A stretch of 33,984 bases of DNA. Origin: Candidatus Hydrogenedentota bacterium. GTDB lineage: Bacteria > Hydrogenedentota > Hydrogenedentia > Hydrogenedentales > SLHB01. Shown one piece after another: positions 9,016 through 16,740 of the stretch. The notes below the pieces were generated by a model. It ran no database searches. It was not told the DNA's origin and was given only the letters and a program-made list of their open reading frames with translations. Location: positions 1 through 33,984 of the forward strand of contig JAIBAQ010000053.1 in the NCBI GenBank assembly GCA_019695095.1, given 5' to 3'. Numbering within the stretch: position 1 is the first letter of the stretch; each line of letters begins with the position of its first letter. The position numbers were made by a program, and so were the translations under genes.

Positions 9016-9058
9016 GGGGCGAGAATGCCGGTTGGCATGCTCGCCCCTCTTTCTTTTG
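9016..9058 (+). terminator. Rho-independent terminator
   Basis: GGGGCGAG (9016-9023) pairs perfectly with CTCGCCCC (9040-9047). After one A-G mismatch an inner 5-bp stem (ATGCC with GGCAT) closes a GGTT loop. The T-rich tail TCTTTCTTTT follows at once. It lies 43 bp after the stop codon of the secreted protein. The other strand has no T-run, so the terminator works in one direction. Confidence 0.92.
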
Positions 9059-9095
9059 CTCTCGTCCTGCTCCGGGCGGGTTGAACCGCCAGGTA

Positions 9096-9995
9096 CTAGA
9101 CGTCCGGCACGTGACTGCGCTTTCGCAGCACGAATATGTGGCAAATCAAGAGGGGCCAGCGTACTCCCAGTAGCGGCCAGCCAATCCGGTTTGCGCCCCC
9201 CAGAAGCCGTTGGGCGATGCCAGTCAGACCCGGACTTCGGCCTTGAGGACCCGGATAGACGCCCTCCAGCTCGAATCCATACCGCGCGAATAACATACGC
9301 ATGCCCTCAATCGTAAAAAGCACGGTATGCCACGGCGGACAGAAAACCTGGTGCAGTTGCGGCAGAGGCACGCCGCGCACGCCCAGCCGAAGGAGTTGTG
9401 CCACAAAGGTCCCGAAAAGGGCCGTCGGCTGCATGGAGACAATCAGGCCGTCCTGTTCAACGACCTGGTTGGCGCGACGTAGCCACGCATCGTGTTCGAC
9501 GATGTGCTCGAACACGGCGGACATTAGGATTGCTCCGTAGGGCCCATTATCGGCTGCCCAGAAATCCCCGTGGCGCACAGGAAGGCCCAATCGGGCACAG
9601 TGAGACGCCATCGACACCGAAGGCTCCACGCCTGTACAGACGTAACCCTTGGCGAGCACCAATTCGGTCAATCCCCCCCAACCGGCTCCATGGTCGAGAA
9701 CAGGGCCTTTCCCTCCGTGCTTTTCAAAAGCATCAACGATGGCGCGGTAATACGGGTTGGCGGTGCCGCGCCGAATCTCGGCGTCCGTATCGCAATGCCC
9801 CGCCGAAGCGTAGTCATCTCCATAGGCTTTCAGCAATTCGGATTTGGTGGGCAAAGGATGGAGCTGCAGGGTGCCACACGTGCCACATTGAACATAGGTA
9901 TAGCCAAGTCGGCTTCCAAAAAACCGCATCTCCCCCGTGCAGGCCACGCACGCCGGAGAATTGCTGGCCGCCGCGGCTTCTGTGATTCCACTCAT
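9096..9995 (-). CDS. Zinc-ribbon class I SAM-dependent methyltransferase
   Basis: This 299-residue methyltransferase has an N-terminal zinc-ribbon-like segment, with cysteine pairs in CVAC and CGTC (about residues 17-42), followed by a Rossmann methyltransferase domain. Motif I reads LDHGAGWGGLTELV, the acidic residue after strand 2 is in TGVEPS, and AVFEHIVEHDAWLRRA matches the post-strand-4 region of type 11/12 methyltransferases. Enzymes of this architecture often act on sugars or small metabolites, but the substrate is not visible here. The start ATG is preceded by GAGGAAG. The gene is divergent from the MBL-fold gene, with both promoters in a 129-bp gap, and its 3' end approaches the secreted-protein terminator. 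Confidence 0.9.
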   Translation of the reverse strand: MSGITEAAAASNSPACVACTGEMRFFGSRLGYTYVQCGTCGTLQLHPLPTKSELLKAYGDDYASAGHCDTDAEIRRGTANPYYRAIVDAFEKHGGKGPVLDHGAGWGGLTELVLAKGYVCTGVEPSVSMASHCARLGLPVRHGDFWAADNGPYGAILMSAVFEHIVEHDAWLRRANQVVEQDGLIVSMQPTALFGTFVAQLLRLGVRGVPLPQLHQVFCPPWHTVLFTIEGMRMLFARYGFELEGVYPGPQGRSPGLTGIAQRLLGGANRIGWPLLGVRWPLLICHIFVLRKRSHVPDV

Positions 9996-10035
9996 AGCGC
10001 TTCCTCATGTGCCATTCGACACCGCGTACAGTATT

Positions 10036-10064
10036 GCGATAGAGACCGGAAATCAATTCGTCAA
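10036..10064 (-). promoter_or_regulatory. Candidate promoter of the zinc-ribbon methyltransferase
   Basis: On the minus strand TTGACG (10059-10064) is followed after 17 bp by TATCGC (10036-10041), about 40 bp before the start codon. The -35 box is good and the -10 box is weak. Confidence 0.4.
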
Positions 10065-10072
10065 GAGAGGTC

Positions 10073-10100
10073 TTGCGGGTTGCCCGGGAATCCGTATAAT
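10073..10100 (+). promoter_or_regulatory. Promoter of the MBL-fold/SDR pair
   Basis: TTGCGG (10073-10078) and a perfect TATAAT (10095-10100) are spaced by 16 bp, giving an expected transcript start less than 20 bp before the MBL-fold start codon. Confidence 0.55.
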
Positions 10101-10124
10101 GGCCGTAACGCAGGAGTTCCTGGT

Positions 10125-11204
10125 ATGGCGTTGGTCGTGGAAAGGGATGATCCCGTTATCCGCGCAGTGGACCACTTTCGGAATGCGCGCGCGTCCATTG
10201 CACCCCAGGCTCGCTTGGATGCCATCCTGAAGGCCGTACCGGGGTTTCGCGATGCGTTGTTGGCCGCCGAGCCAGTCCCCTTCTATCAGTCGTGCGATTT
10301 GATTCGCGCTCCGTATCCGCGCCGGTATGCATTGAAGGATGCATGCACGGTTCCTACCCCGTATGTCCATATCCTCAACCGCATGTTCGTTGTGCAATTC
10401 AGAAGCGACGCCGGGCTGAAGACGCTCCTGGCGTCTCCGTCGGACCACCGGCGCAATGCAGAAACACCGTTCTTCAAGGGACTGGCGGAGAGCTTCGGAT
10501 CGATGAGGCCCTATTTGGAGCCTCTGATGGCTCCGGAGTTGGGAACCGTGGAGTCGTGGCTCGTGCGCATTGGTATTCGCCCGGATGCGGTTGACTACAT
10601 CACGTACGATCACCTGCATACGCAAGATGTGCGCAGGTGGCTGGGTGCGCCCGGCACACCCGCCTATTTCCCGAATGCCAAGCTGTTGGTAATGCGGCAG
10701 GAATGGGAATCGGCGAAAGCGCTGCTACCGCCGCAACGGCCGTGGTACTGCCCTGATGGAATTGCCGGGGTGCCGGAGGACAACGTGGTGCTCTTGGACA
10801 GCGACGTGATGCTGGGAGAAGGAGTCGCGCTTGTTCAGACTCCCGGCCATACGGAAGGGAATCATTCGATTGTCGTGCGGACGCCGGAGGGTCTGTTCGT
10901 TACCAGCGAGAATGGCGTGGGGGCGGACTCGTATGCGCCCAAGAACTCGCGTATCCTGGGGTTGCGGCGATACGCGGAGCGAACGGGGATCGATGTTATC
11001 CTCAACAGCAATACGCTGGAACGCGGTTTGGACCAGTACATATCGATGGTTCAAGAGCGGGCCATCGCGGGGCTTTCACCGCGCAACGAAGATTTCTACA
11101 ATGTCGTTTCGTCGTCGGAGCTGACTGCCTACTGGATGTTTCCGGGCATACGGCCGACGTTTGCGTTCGGGCAGATTCAATTCGGCGCACCGCAGGGAGT
11201 GTAA
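10125..11204 (+). CDS. MBL-fold hydrolase-like protein with altered metal motif
   Basis: This 359-residue protein has the metallo-beta-lactamase fold signature TPGHTEGNHS (239-248, His242). The first metal motif reads HLHTQD (163-168), where active family members have HxHxDH, so Gln167 and Asp168 replace the Asp and His. The strand that usually contributes a bridging Asp reads VTSENG (Glu262), and no obvious final His follows in VILNSN. It may use a rearranged metal site or have lost classical hydrolase activity. The start ATG at 10125 follows AGGAG with an 8-base gap and lies just downstream of a promoter. The reading frame stays open further upstream, but that extension runs antisense to the methyltransferase gene. 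The SDR gene starts 2 bp after its stop, implying a shared pathway. Confidence 0.87.
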   Translation: MALVVERDDPVIRAVDHFRNARASIAPQARLDAILKAVPGFRDALLAAEPVPFYQSCDLIRAPYPRRYALKDACTVPTPYVHILNRMFVVQFRSDAGLKTLLASPSDHRRNAETPFFKGLAESFGSMRPYLEPLMAPELGTVESWLVRIGIRPDAVDYITYDHLHTQDVRRWLGAPGTPAYFPNAKLLVMRQEWESAKALLPPQRPWYCPDGIAGVPEDNVVLLDSDVMLGEGVALVQTPGHTEGNHSIVVRTPEGLFVTSENGVGADSYAPKNSRILGLRRYAERTGIDVILNSNTLERGLDQYISMVQERAIAGLSPRNEDFYNVVSSSELTAYWMFPGIRPTFAFGQIQFGAPQGV

Positions 11205-11206
11205 TC

Positions 11207-12040
11207 ATGAGCACGACATCGAATCGCACCTATTTCATGACGGGCTGTGCAAGCGGCATCGGCAGGCACGTGGCCGATCTCCTTATCGCGCGCGGCGAGC
11301 GCGTGTACGCCACGGATGTGAATCTTGACGCCATGACCGAGTATGCGGAGAAGAGCGGGTGGCCCAAGGACCGCGTGTATCTGGACAAGCTCGACGTGCG
11401 GAGCATTGACGCATGGGGCGAGGTGTTTGGGCGCGCCGTCGAAACGTGCGGCGCGATTGACGTTTGCATGAACATTGCGGGAATCATGCTTTCGGGGTGG
11501 TGCTACGAGCAGCCCGTGAAGGAGATCGACCTGCAAATCGACATTAACCTGAAGGGCGTCATTTGGGGTACGCAAACGGCCGCGCAGCACATGATTCCTC
11601 GTAAGAGCGGCCATATCGTGAACATCGCGTCGATGGCGGGGATCGCGTCCATCCCCGGTTTGTCCGTCTACACGGCGACCAAACACGGGGTCCGCGGATT
11701 TTCGTTGGCCGCTTCCTACGACCTCAAGCCGCACGGCATTGCGGTTACGGCGGTATGCCCCGACGCCATCAACACGCCGCTTCTGGAGCAGTCGTCAAAG
11801 ACCGAGGCGGGGGCCATGGTCTTCTCCGGGTCGCGGCTGTTGACCCTGGAAGAGATCGGGGATCTCATCGTGAATCGTGTGCTCGTGAGCAGGCCCATCG
11901 AAGTTGCCGTGCCGTTTGGGCGGGCGGTTCTGGCGAAGACCGCCAATCTCTTTCCCGCAATCGGAGGCTCGGTATTGCCTTCCCTAACGAAGAAGGGCCG
12001 TGTCCACCAAGGGCAGCACGCCGCGAAGCTCCAAAGCTAG
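11207..12040 (+). CDS. Short-chain dehydrogenase/reductase (SDR)
   Basis: This 277-residue classical SDR oxidoreductase carries the nucleotide-binding motif TGCASGIG (12-19), the NAG-equivalent NIAG (89-92), and the catalytic Ser142, Tyr155 and Lys159 (YTATK). Asp37 at the end of the second strand (VYATD) favours NAD(H) over NADP(H). The ATG is 2 bp after the stop of the MBL-fold gene, and its ribosome-binding site AGGGAG lies inside the end of that gene, so the two are translationally coupled. Its 3' end abuts a palindromic repeat that fills the convergent gap to the sialidase. The substrate is unknown. Confidence 0.93.
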   Translation: MSTTSNRTYFMTGCASGIGRHVADLLIARGERVYATDVNLDAMTEYAEKSGWPKDRVYLDKLDVRSIDAWGEVFGRAVETCGAIDVCMNIAGIMLSGWCYEQPVKEIDLQIDINLKGVIWGTQTAAQHMIPRKSGHIVNIASMAGIASIPGLSVYTATKHGVRGFSLAASYDLKPHGIAVTAVCPDAINTPLLEQSSKTEAGAMVFSGSRLLTLEEIGDLIVNRVLVSRPIEVAVPFGRAVLAKTANLFPAIGGSVLPSLTKKGRVHQGQHAAKLQS

Positions 12041-12041
12041 C

Positions 12042-12093
12042 AGGAAAACAGGGACAGGCACGTCCCCGCTTCGCTGCGCTTGTGGAGTGACTC
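12042..12093. repeat. Degenerate copy of the AAACAGGGACAGACAC palindromic repeat
   Basis: The left arm AGGAAAACAGGGACAGGCAC and the centre (CGCTTCGCTGCGCTTGTG) match the other copies, but the right arm has decayed. The unit starts 2 bp after the SDR stop codon. Confidence 0.75.
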
Positions 12094-12119
12094 ATACAGA
12101 TGGCGTCTTCTTCTGGGGG

Positions 12120-12187
12120 AGGAAAACAGGGACAGACACGTCTTCGCTCACTGCGTTCGCTGCGCTTGTGTCAGTCCCTGTTTTCCT
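12120..12187. repeat. Palindromic repeat of the AAACAGGGACAGACAC type
   Basis: The arms at 12120-12139 and 12168-12187 are inverted repeats of 20 bp with one mismatch, around a centre related to CGCTTCGCTGCGCTT. The right arm runs into the stop codon (12186-12188) of the minus-strand sialidase gene. Repeats of this look are often REP/REPIN-type elements mobilised by Y1 transposases, but no such transposase is in the window. Confidence 0.88.
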
Positions 12188-13373
12188 ATTTGGCAACAGC
12201 CTCGGCGATCCAGGCTGGTTCGAAGGCGGTGTGTTTGATGGATGCGCCCGCTTCACTGTCGTACGAATAGGTGACGTGGACCGTTCCATCCGTGCTTTGA
12301 ATGACGCACGGGTAGGCGTAGCTTCCTTTGCCCGACTCCGTGCGATCCAAGTGCCGCGACCATTTCCACGTCTTGCCTTCGTCGTCGCTCATCATGGCGG
12401 CCAACGAGCGGCGGTCAGCCTCCGAGTCGTTATAGACCATCACCCAACGCCCGTCTTTCAGGCCGCACACGGCCAGACTCGACCCCGGATTGACAATATC
12501 CGTGTCGCGCGCGAAGGACCAGGTATCGCCGTTGTCGTTCGACGTGCTCATCAGAGCCCGCATGGGCAGCGCGCCGCTGTCGCGCATGTAGGCCACGAGG
12601 GTACCGTCGCGTTTCGCAACGACGGTGGGCTGAATGGGGCCCAACCCGACAATCGGTCCGCTGGCCCGCCACGACTCACCGCCATCATCCGTTATCGCCA
12701 TCATCGAGGTATTGAACCCGTCGGAATACAGCGGCAACAAGATTCGGCCCGAAGGCAGCACCACCGGGACCGTGCGCGTCATCCAGCCGGTCTCGCGCTT
12801 GAACTGGTCTTTCGCGGCTTCCTTGAGCATGCGGGGGTACGGGAGGGCGTACTCGGACCACATGCCCTCTTCAGGCATGAGTTCTTCAAGGCCGCGTTTC
12901 AGGGTATCCGCGAACGCATCGCTCTGGCGAAGCAGAATAACGTCCTGCCAATCCCACTTGGGAGCGCCATTGCCCTGATACTCGGTGGCGCGACGGTACT
13001 TCAGGAGCGACAATTCCCATCGATGGCCTTGCACCGTAATCCAGAAGAGCCACAACCGGCCCTGCGGGTCGATAAACAGAACGGGATTGCAGTCGGGGAA
13101 ATCCGGCGTATCCGCCATCAAGAACGGTTCACTCCACGAAGTCTCACCTTTCTTCATACGGGCGCCCATGATGCGCACGTCGTCCGCGGACCGCTCGCCT
13201 GAACCTTGAAACCAGCAGGCCAGGAGATCGCCGTTGGAACATACAACGATACTGCTGCCGTGGACGTGTTTATCTTGCTCCGGGAAGATTAGTTCGGCCG
13301 AATACCGCGGCGCGGCAAAAGCGGTAAGAGATGCAGCCGCGGCAATGGAAATGACAACGAGTAGTCTACACAT
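12186..13373 (-). CDS. Secreted sialidase-like Asp-box (BNR) protein
   Basis: This 395-residue exported protein belongs to the predicted neuraminidase (GH33-like) family. A Sec signal peptide covers residues 1-21 (cleavage near AFA-AP). The beta-propeller carries three Asp boxes: TDDGGESW (228-235), SNDNGDTW (278-285) and SDDEGKTW (329-336). HGSSIVVCSNGDLLACWFQG (38-57) is a conserved early blade of this family. The start at 13373 has GGGAG upstream and puts the signal peptide at the N-terminus; an in-frame upstream start would bury it. The gene begins 53 bp after the GT4 gene, so it is probably the last gene of the glycan operon. No sialic-acid synthesis genes are nearby, so the true substrate may be another acidic sugar. 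Confidence 0.9.
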   Translation of the reverse strand: MCRLLVVISIAAAASLTAFAAPRYSAELIFPEQDKHVHGSSIVVCSNGDLLACWFQGSGERSADDVRIMGARMKKGETSWSEPFLMADTPDFPDCNPVLFIDPQGRLWLFWITVQGHRWELSLLKYRRATEYQGNGAPKWDWQDVILLRQSDAFADTLKRGLEELMPEEGMWSEYALPYPRMLKEAAKDQFKRETGWMTRTVPVVLPSGRILLPLYSDGFNTSMMAITDDGGESWRASGPIVGLGPIQPTVVAKRDGTLVAYMRDSGALPMRALMSTSNDNGDTWSFARDTDIVNPGSSLAVCGLKDGRWVMVYNDSEADRRSLAAMMSDDEGKTWKWSRHLDRTESGKGSYAYPCVIQSTDGTVHVTYSYDSEAGASIKHTAFEPAWIAEAVAK

Positions 13374-13426
13374 GGAATCGCTCCCGGTTTGGTGTATAGC
13401 AGCCCTGCAAGCCGTTCGCGCGCGAA

Positions 13427-14605
13427 TCAACCGGCGCGCGGCCGCATGACCTCATCATACACATTCGATAATGCCTCGGCATGCTTGCGAACGTCGAACA
13501 GTTCGACGGCGCGCGCGCGGGCGTGGGCGCCGAGATCCTCGCGAAGCGCGGAATCCATCGCCAGCGTGCGGATAGACTGATAGAGCGCAAGAAAATCGTT
13601 GGGCTGGACCAGCACCGCGGCATCGCCCGCGATCTCTTCGATTGCGCCGCTCAACGTCGTCACAACGGGCCTGCCGCATGCCATGGCTTCGATGAGGGAC
13701 ATTCCAAACTGTTCCTGCCACTCGTCGGAAGCGATGCTGGGAAACGCGAACACGTCAGCGCTTCGAAACATGTCGGGCATTCGATCATAGGTGAGGGCGC
13801 CGGTGAAGCGGCAATTTTCATCGAGTTTCAATCGAGAAACCAGGTTTTTGACCCGCTCTTGCCCGTAGCCGGATCCAACCATTACGAGCACCGGTTTGCG
13901 TCCCCGCATCGCGGGATCGTCCACGAGTTCGCGCATCGCGTACAGGAGGAAGTCGATGCCCTTGCGCGGTACAAACCAGCCGACGTAGAGAATGACGAAA
14001 TCGTCATCGGACAGACCGAGTTGCGCGCGCGCGCTGGGGCCGGGCGAGAACACGCTGGTGTCCACGCCGGGGAGAATCTTCACGACGCGTTTCATGTCGA
14101 CATCTTCAAATCGCAGCGTGCGATAGGAGCGATCCGTATACACGACAAAACGGTCTGCGCCCTTGGCGACACGCTGTTTGATTTCGCGGCGGCCCGATTC
14201 CCGCTCCATGTTGAAGGGAAGCAGGTCCCACACGGTGATGACCAGGGGAACGCCGAAGCGTTCGCGCGCGACCAGAGCTTCCGCCGACCAATCTGTAAAC
14301 AACTCCCAGGAATGCGCGACGTCATACCCATGCAGGCGCTCGTGAAAAGGCAGCAAGCGGGGATTCGTGTTGAAGTAGCGCTCGCGGATGAGGTGCTTCA
14401 TCCGCGCAACTGGATTGCCGCGTTGCGTATTGAAATAGATGCGCTCGATATCGAGCCCATCCGTGCCGTCGCCACGTTCCTTGAAATGATCTTGAATCTG
14501 CGACTCCGCGCGAAAGGCGGTAATATGCGGGTTTCCGCGCAGCAACCGGAACGGCTGCAAATGCCAGGGGTTGTACCGATTCCCCATGAGCAGCGCGAGT
14601 TTCAC
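13427..14605 (-). CDS. GT4-family glycosyltransferase
   Basis: This 392-residue GT-B fold cytoplasmic glycosyltransferase is predicted to add a sugar from a nucleotide donor to a growing glycan. The C-terminal Rossmann domain carries the GT4 hallmarks: YVGWFVPRKGIDFLL, then EQFGMSLIEAMACGRPVV with the paired glutamates of the donor site. The best start is GTG (14603-14605), with GGGGAG seven bases upstream. This start overlaps the TGA stop of the acyltransferase as GTGA, a 4-bp coupling. A TTG five codons earlier is less likely. It sits late in the surface-glycan operon, just before the sialidase. Confidence 0.93.
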   Translation of the reverse strand: MKLALLMGNRYNPWHLQPFRLLRGNPHITAFRAESQIQDHFKERGDGTDGLDIERIYFNTQRGNPVARMKHLIRERYFNTNPRLLPFHERLHGYDVAHSWELFTDWSAEALVARERFGVPLVITVWDLLPFNMERESGRREIKQRVAKGADRFVVYTDRSYRTLRFEDVDMKRVVKILPGVDTSVFSPGPSARAQLGLSDDDFVILYVGWFVPRKGIDFLLYAMRELVDDPAMRGRKPVLVMVGSGYGQERVKNLVSRLKLDENCRFTGALTYDRMPDMFRSADVFAFPSIASDEWQEQFGMSLIEAMACGRPVVTTLSGAIEEIAGDAAVLVQPNDFLALYQSIRTLAMDSALREDLGAHARARAVELFDVRKHAEALSNVYDEVMRPRAG

Positions 14606-15126
14606 GCCTCGTCTCCCCAAAAGCGTTTGATGAGAACCTTGCGCGCTTCCTCGCGATCCAGGGGGATGGGGATGTGGTTGGCGACTACCTTTTTCTCGTA
14701 GTCCTCGACGCTGCAGATGACGCGCGCCGGATTGCCCGCGGCCACGCTGTTGGGTGGCACATCCTTGGTCACCACGCTTCCCGCGCCGACGACCGAATTC
14801 GGACCTATTGTGACATTCGGAAGAATGATCACGCCAACGCCGATGTTGCAGTTGTCTTTGATCTCGATTTTTCCGAAGCTCGTGAGTGAATCGTACTTAT
14901 CCTGAAACACCCAATTGAGATTGTGCGTGACGAAAGTCACGTCGTTCGAAATGCCGACGTGATTGCCGATGCGGATTAAGTAGGGTTCACCGCCGAATTG
15001 CGTCGTGTAGATACGGCATCGTTCGCCGACCTGCACACCCATTTCGCGCAGCGTCTGAATGACGGTATCCTGCGACCCGTACCGCAGTTTCAGTTTTTGA
15101 ACCAGCCGCTTGATTTTTCCCAGCAT
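14602..15126 (-). CDS. Hexapeptide-repeat (LbH) acyltransferase
   Basis: This 174-residue acyltransferase of the left-handed parallel beta-helix type probably acetylates a sugar of the polysaccharide. The hexapeptide pattern is clear from about residue 80: GKIEIKDNCNIGVGVIILP, then VTIGPNSVVGAGSVVTKD and PPNSVAAGNPARVI, typical of the WbbJ/maltose-acetyltransferase group. The catalytic-type His is in THNLNW. The start ATG at 15126 has GAGG six bases upstream and lies one base after the stop of the preceding methyltransferase. A longer reading from upstream would overlap that gene and has no ribosome-binding site. Confidence 0.92.
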   Translation of the reverse strand: MLGKIKRLVQKLKLRYGSQDTVIQTLREMGVQVGERCRIYTTQFGGEPYLIRIGNHVGISNDVTFVTHNLNWVFQDKYDSLTSFGKIEIKDNCNIGVGVIILPNVTIGPNSVVGAGSVVTKDVPPNSVAAGNPARVICSVEDYEKKVVANHIPIPLDREEARKVLIKRFWGDEA

Positions 15127-15127
15127 G

Positions 15128-15874
15128 CTACACCTCGATCTTCCAGAATCCGTGCAGGCTTGCGCCCGGCCACACGCGCACAACCGGCGTCCCTATGCGG
15201 CGGAACAACCGCTGCAATCGGAACTGAATTGCCTCGGGCATGCGCGGATGGTCAGTCCACGGAAACACCCCCAAACCCACTTCCGGCGCGTGGCCGATCC
15301 GCGTGAACCGCGTGAATCCCGCTTCGCGAAAAATCCGGCGTACGCCACTCTCCGTAAGCGGTTGCTCTAACTCCTGGGCTTGCCATCGTCGAAACGGCGC
15401 CCACGTGTTTCGCTCATATCCGCCCCAGCGTTCGCACACCCACTTCACGATGCCTGCCACGTTGCCGTAGTTTGGCGCCGACAGAAACATGCATCCGTTC
15501 GGCTTCAACACACGGCGGAATTCACGCGCGGCGGCCACGCCGTCGGGTATGTGCTCAAACGCGTCCACACAGAATACACCATCGAATGTCGCGTCAGGAA
15601 AAGGGAGATGTGTGGCGTCGCCAATACTGAGCGGAAATCCCGCGCCGTGCGCGAGCAGATCCACGCCGAAGTACCGTCCGCCTTGCTTATTTACATAGTC
15701 GCGCATAAAGCCGCGCCCGCACCCGACATCCAGAATGGAGGCGCCTGCAAGGTCGATTCCGAGGTCCGAAAAGACCGCGCGAATCAGGTCCATATTAATG
15801 CCGTCCACGCCGCCGAACGGTGAACTCACCATCAGCGGATTTGAAGCGTAGTACTCGCGCATTCGGTCAGTCAT
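15128..15874 (-). CDS. Class I SAM-dependent methyltransferase (type 11)
   Basis: This 248-residue methyltransferase shows motif I as ILDVGCGRGFMRDYV, followed by YFGVDLL, GDATHLPFPDATFDGVFCVDAFEHIPD (motifs II-III) and the post-domain LKPNGCMFLSAPN. It probably methylates a sugar or lipid-linked intermediate made by the surrounding glycosyltransferases. The chosen start (15872-15874) overlaps the stop of the upstream GT2 gene as ATGA, so translation is coupled. The open frame continues far upstream, but that part runs in another frame of the GT2 gene and is not real. Confidence 0.92.
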   Translation of the reverse strand: MTDRMREYYASNPLMVSSPFGGVDGINMDLIRAVFSDLGIDLAGASILDVGCGRGFMRDYVNKQGGRYFGVDLLAHGAGFPLSIGDATHLPFPDATFDGVFCVDAFEHIPDGVAAAREFRRVLKPNGCMFLSAPNYGNVAGIVKWVCERWGGYERNTWAPFRRWQAQELEQPLTESGVRRIFREAGFTRFTRIGHAPEVGLGVFPWTDHPRMPEAIQFRLQRLFRRIGTPVVRVWPGASLHGFWKIEV

Positions 15875-16740
15875 GGCATGACACTCTTCGCACGTCTGCT
15901 TCCGACATATACACCAAATGGCCTCACGAGGGGAAACAGGAGCGCCGCGGGCGTCGTCAGTCTGCCCCGAAGCAACTCTCGGCACCACGTTGCCATCGTC
16001 GTCGTGTTGGCAATGTCCAGCATCATGGCAGCGGCCGAATAGGGACAACCGAGCTGACACAAACCGCGCCCTTCGTTGCGGCATCGCGCGAACAGGGTCT
16101 TCAGGGTGTAGTTGTGATGATGCAGCACGGGCGCGTCGTCGGGAAACGCAATGGCAAGATTCTCCGCGTGGAGTTTGGTCTGCATGCGGAAGTCTTCGCC
16201 GATCGACTGTTCGCCAAACCGCAACCGGCTCCACACACTGCGCATGTACGCCGCATTCGAATTGGAGAGTCCGCGGCCATACCGCTGAAAAAAGGTGCGC
16301 ATCTCTCTTGTGAAGTAGAACCGGCCATTGCGTTCCCAAATGAACTGAGGTTCTTGCCGCGCTTCGTCCGGCAGGGAACGCCCACACGATACGGCCACGT
16401 TGTTCTCCGCAAGGGGGGCAACCAGGTGTTCCAGCCATTGCGCATGCGCGGGAACGGCGTCTTGCGAAAGCGAAATCACGATCGGCGCGGACGACTGCTC
16501 GAACACAAGATCGCGCGTGAGGCCAAAGTTGAAGGACTCCGGCGGTATCACGCTGACTCGAGCGCCGTATTGCGCAAGGATCTCGCGCGTCTTGTCCGTC
16601 GAGCCCGAGTCGACAGCCACGATCTCCACACGCAAATCGGTCTTCTGCTCTCGAATTGCGCGAAGCACACGCTCAAGCAATGGCCCAGCGTTGCGCGTCA
16701 ACAGCGTGACGGACACGTCTGGTGCCGTGTTGTCACTCAC
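15871..16740 (-). CDS. GT2-family glycosyltransferase
   Basis: This 289-residue GT-A fold enzyme has the N-terminal nucleotide-sugar site VSVTLLTRN (9-17) and VAVDSGSTD (41-49). SLSQDAVP (90-97) is the DxD-equivalent metal/donor motif, and GEDFRMQTKL is the ED motif of the acceptor region, as in rhamnosyltransferase-like GT2 enzymes. The start is GTG (16738-16740), preceded by GGGGAGAG and overlapping the upstream methyltransferase by 8 bp. An upstream start would overlap that gene further. The 3' end overlaps the next methyltransferase by 4 bp. The C-terminus has hydrophobic stretches that may associate with the membrane. Confidence 0.92.
   Translation of the reverse strand: MSDNTAPDVSVTLLTRNAGPLLERVLRAIREQKTDLRVEIVAVDSGSTDKTREILAQYGARVSVIPPESFNFGLTRDLVFEQSSAPIVISLSQDAVPAHAQWLEHLVAPLAENNVAVSCGRSLPDEARQEPQFIWERNGRFYFTREMRTFFQRYGRGLSNSNAAYMRSVWSRLRFGEQSIGEDFRMQTKLHAENLAIAFPDDAPVLHHHNYTLKTLFARCRNEGRGLCQLGCPYSAAAMMLDIANTTTMATWCRELLRGRLTTPAALLFPLVRPFGVYVGSRRAKSVMP

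Noticed and set aside
9570-10124. Upstream extension of the MBL-fold reading frame
   Set aside because: It is antisense to the zinc-ribbon methyltransferase, its composition is unlike a folded protein, and a promoter and ribosome-binding site lie directly before the ATG at 10125.
12000-14701. Long plus-strand open frames (about 400 residues each) opposite the sialidase and GT4 genes
   Set aside because: They are rich in Arg, His and Pro, have no recognisable motifs, and mirror well-supported genes on the other strand, which is a GC-bias effect.
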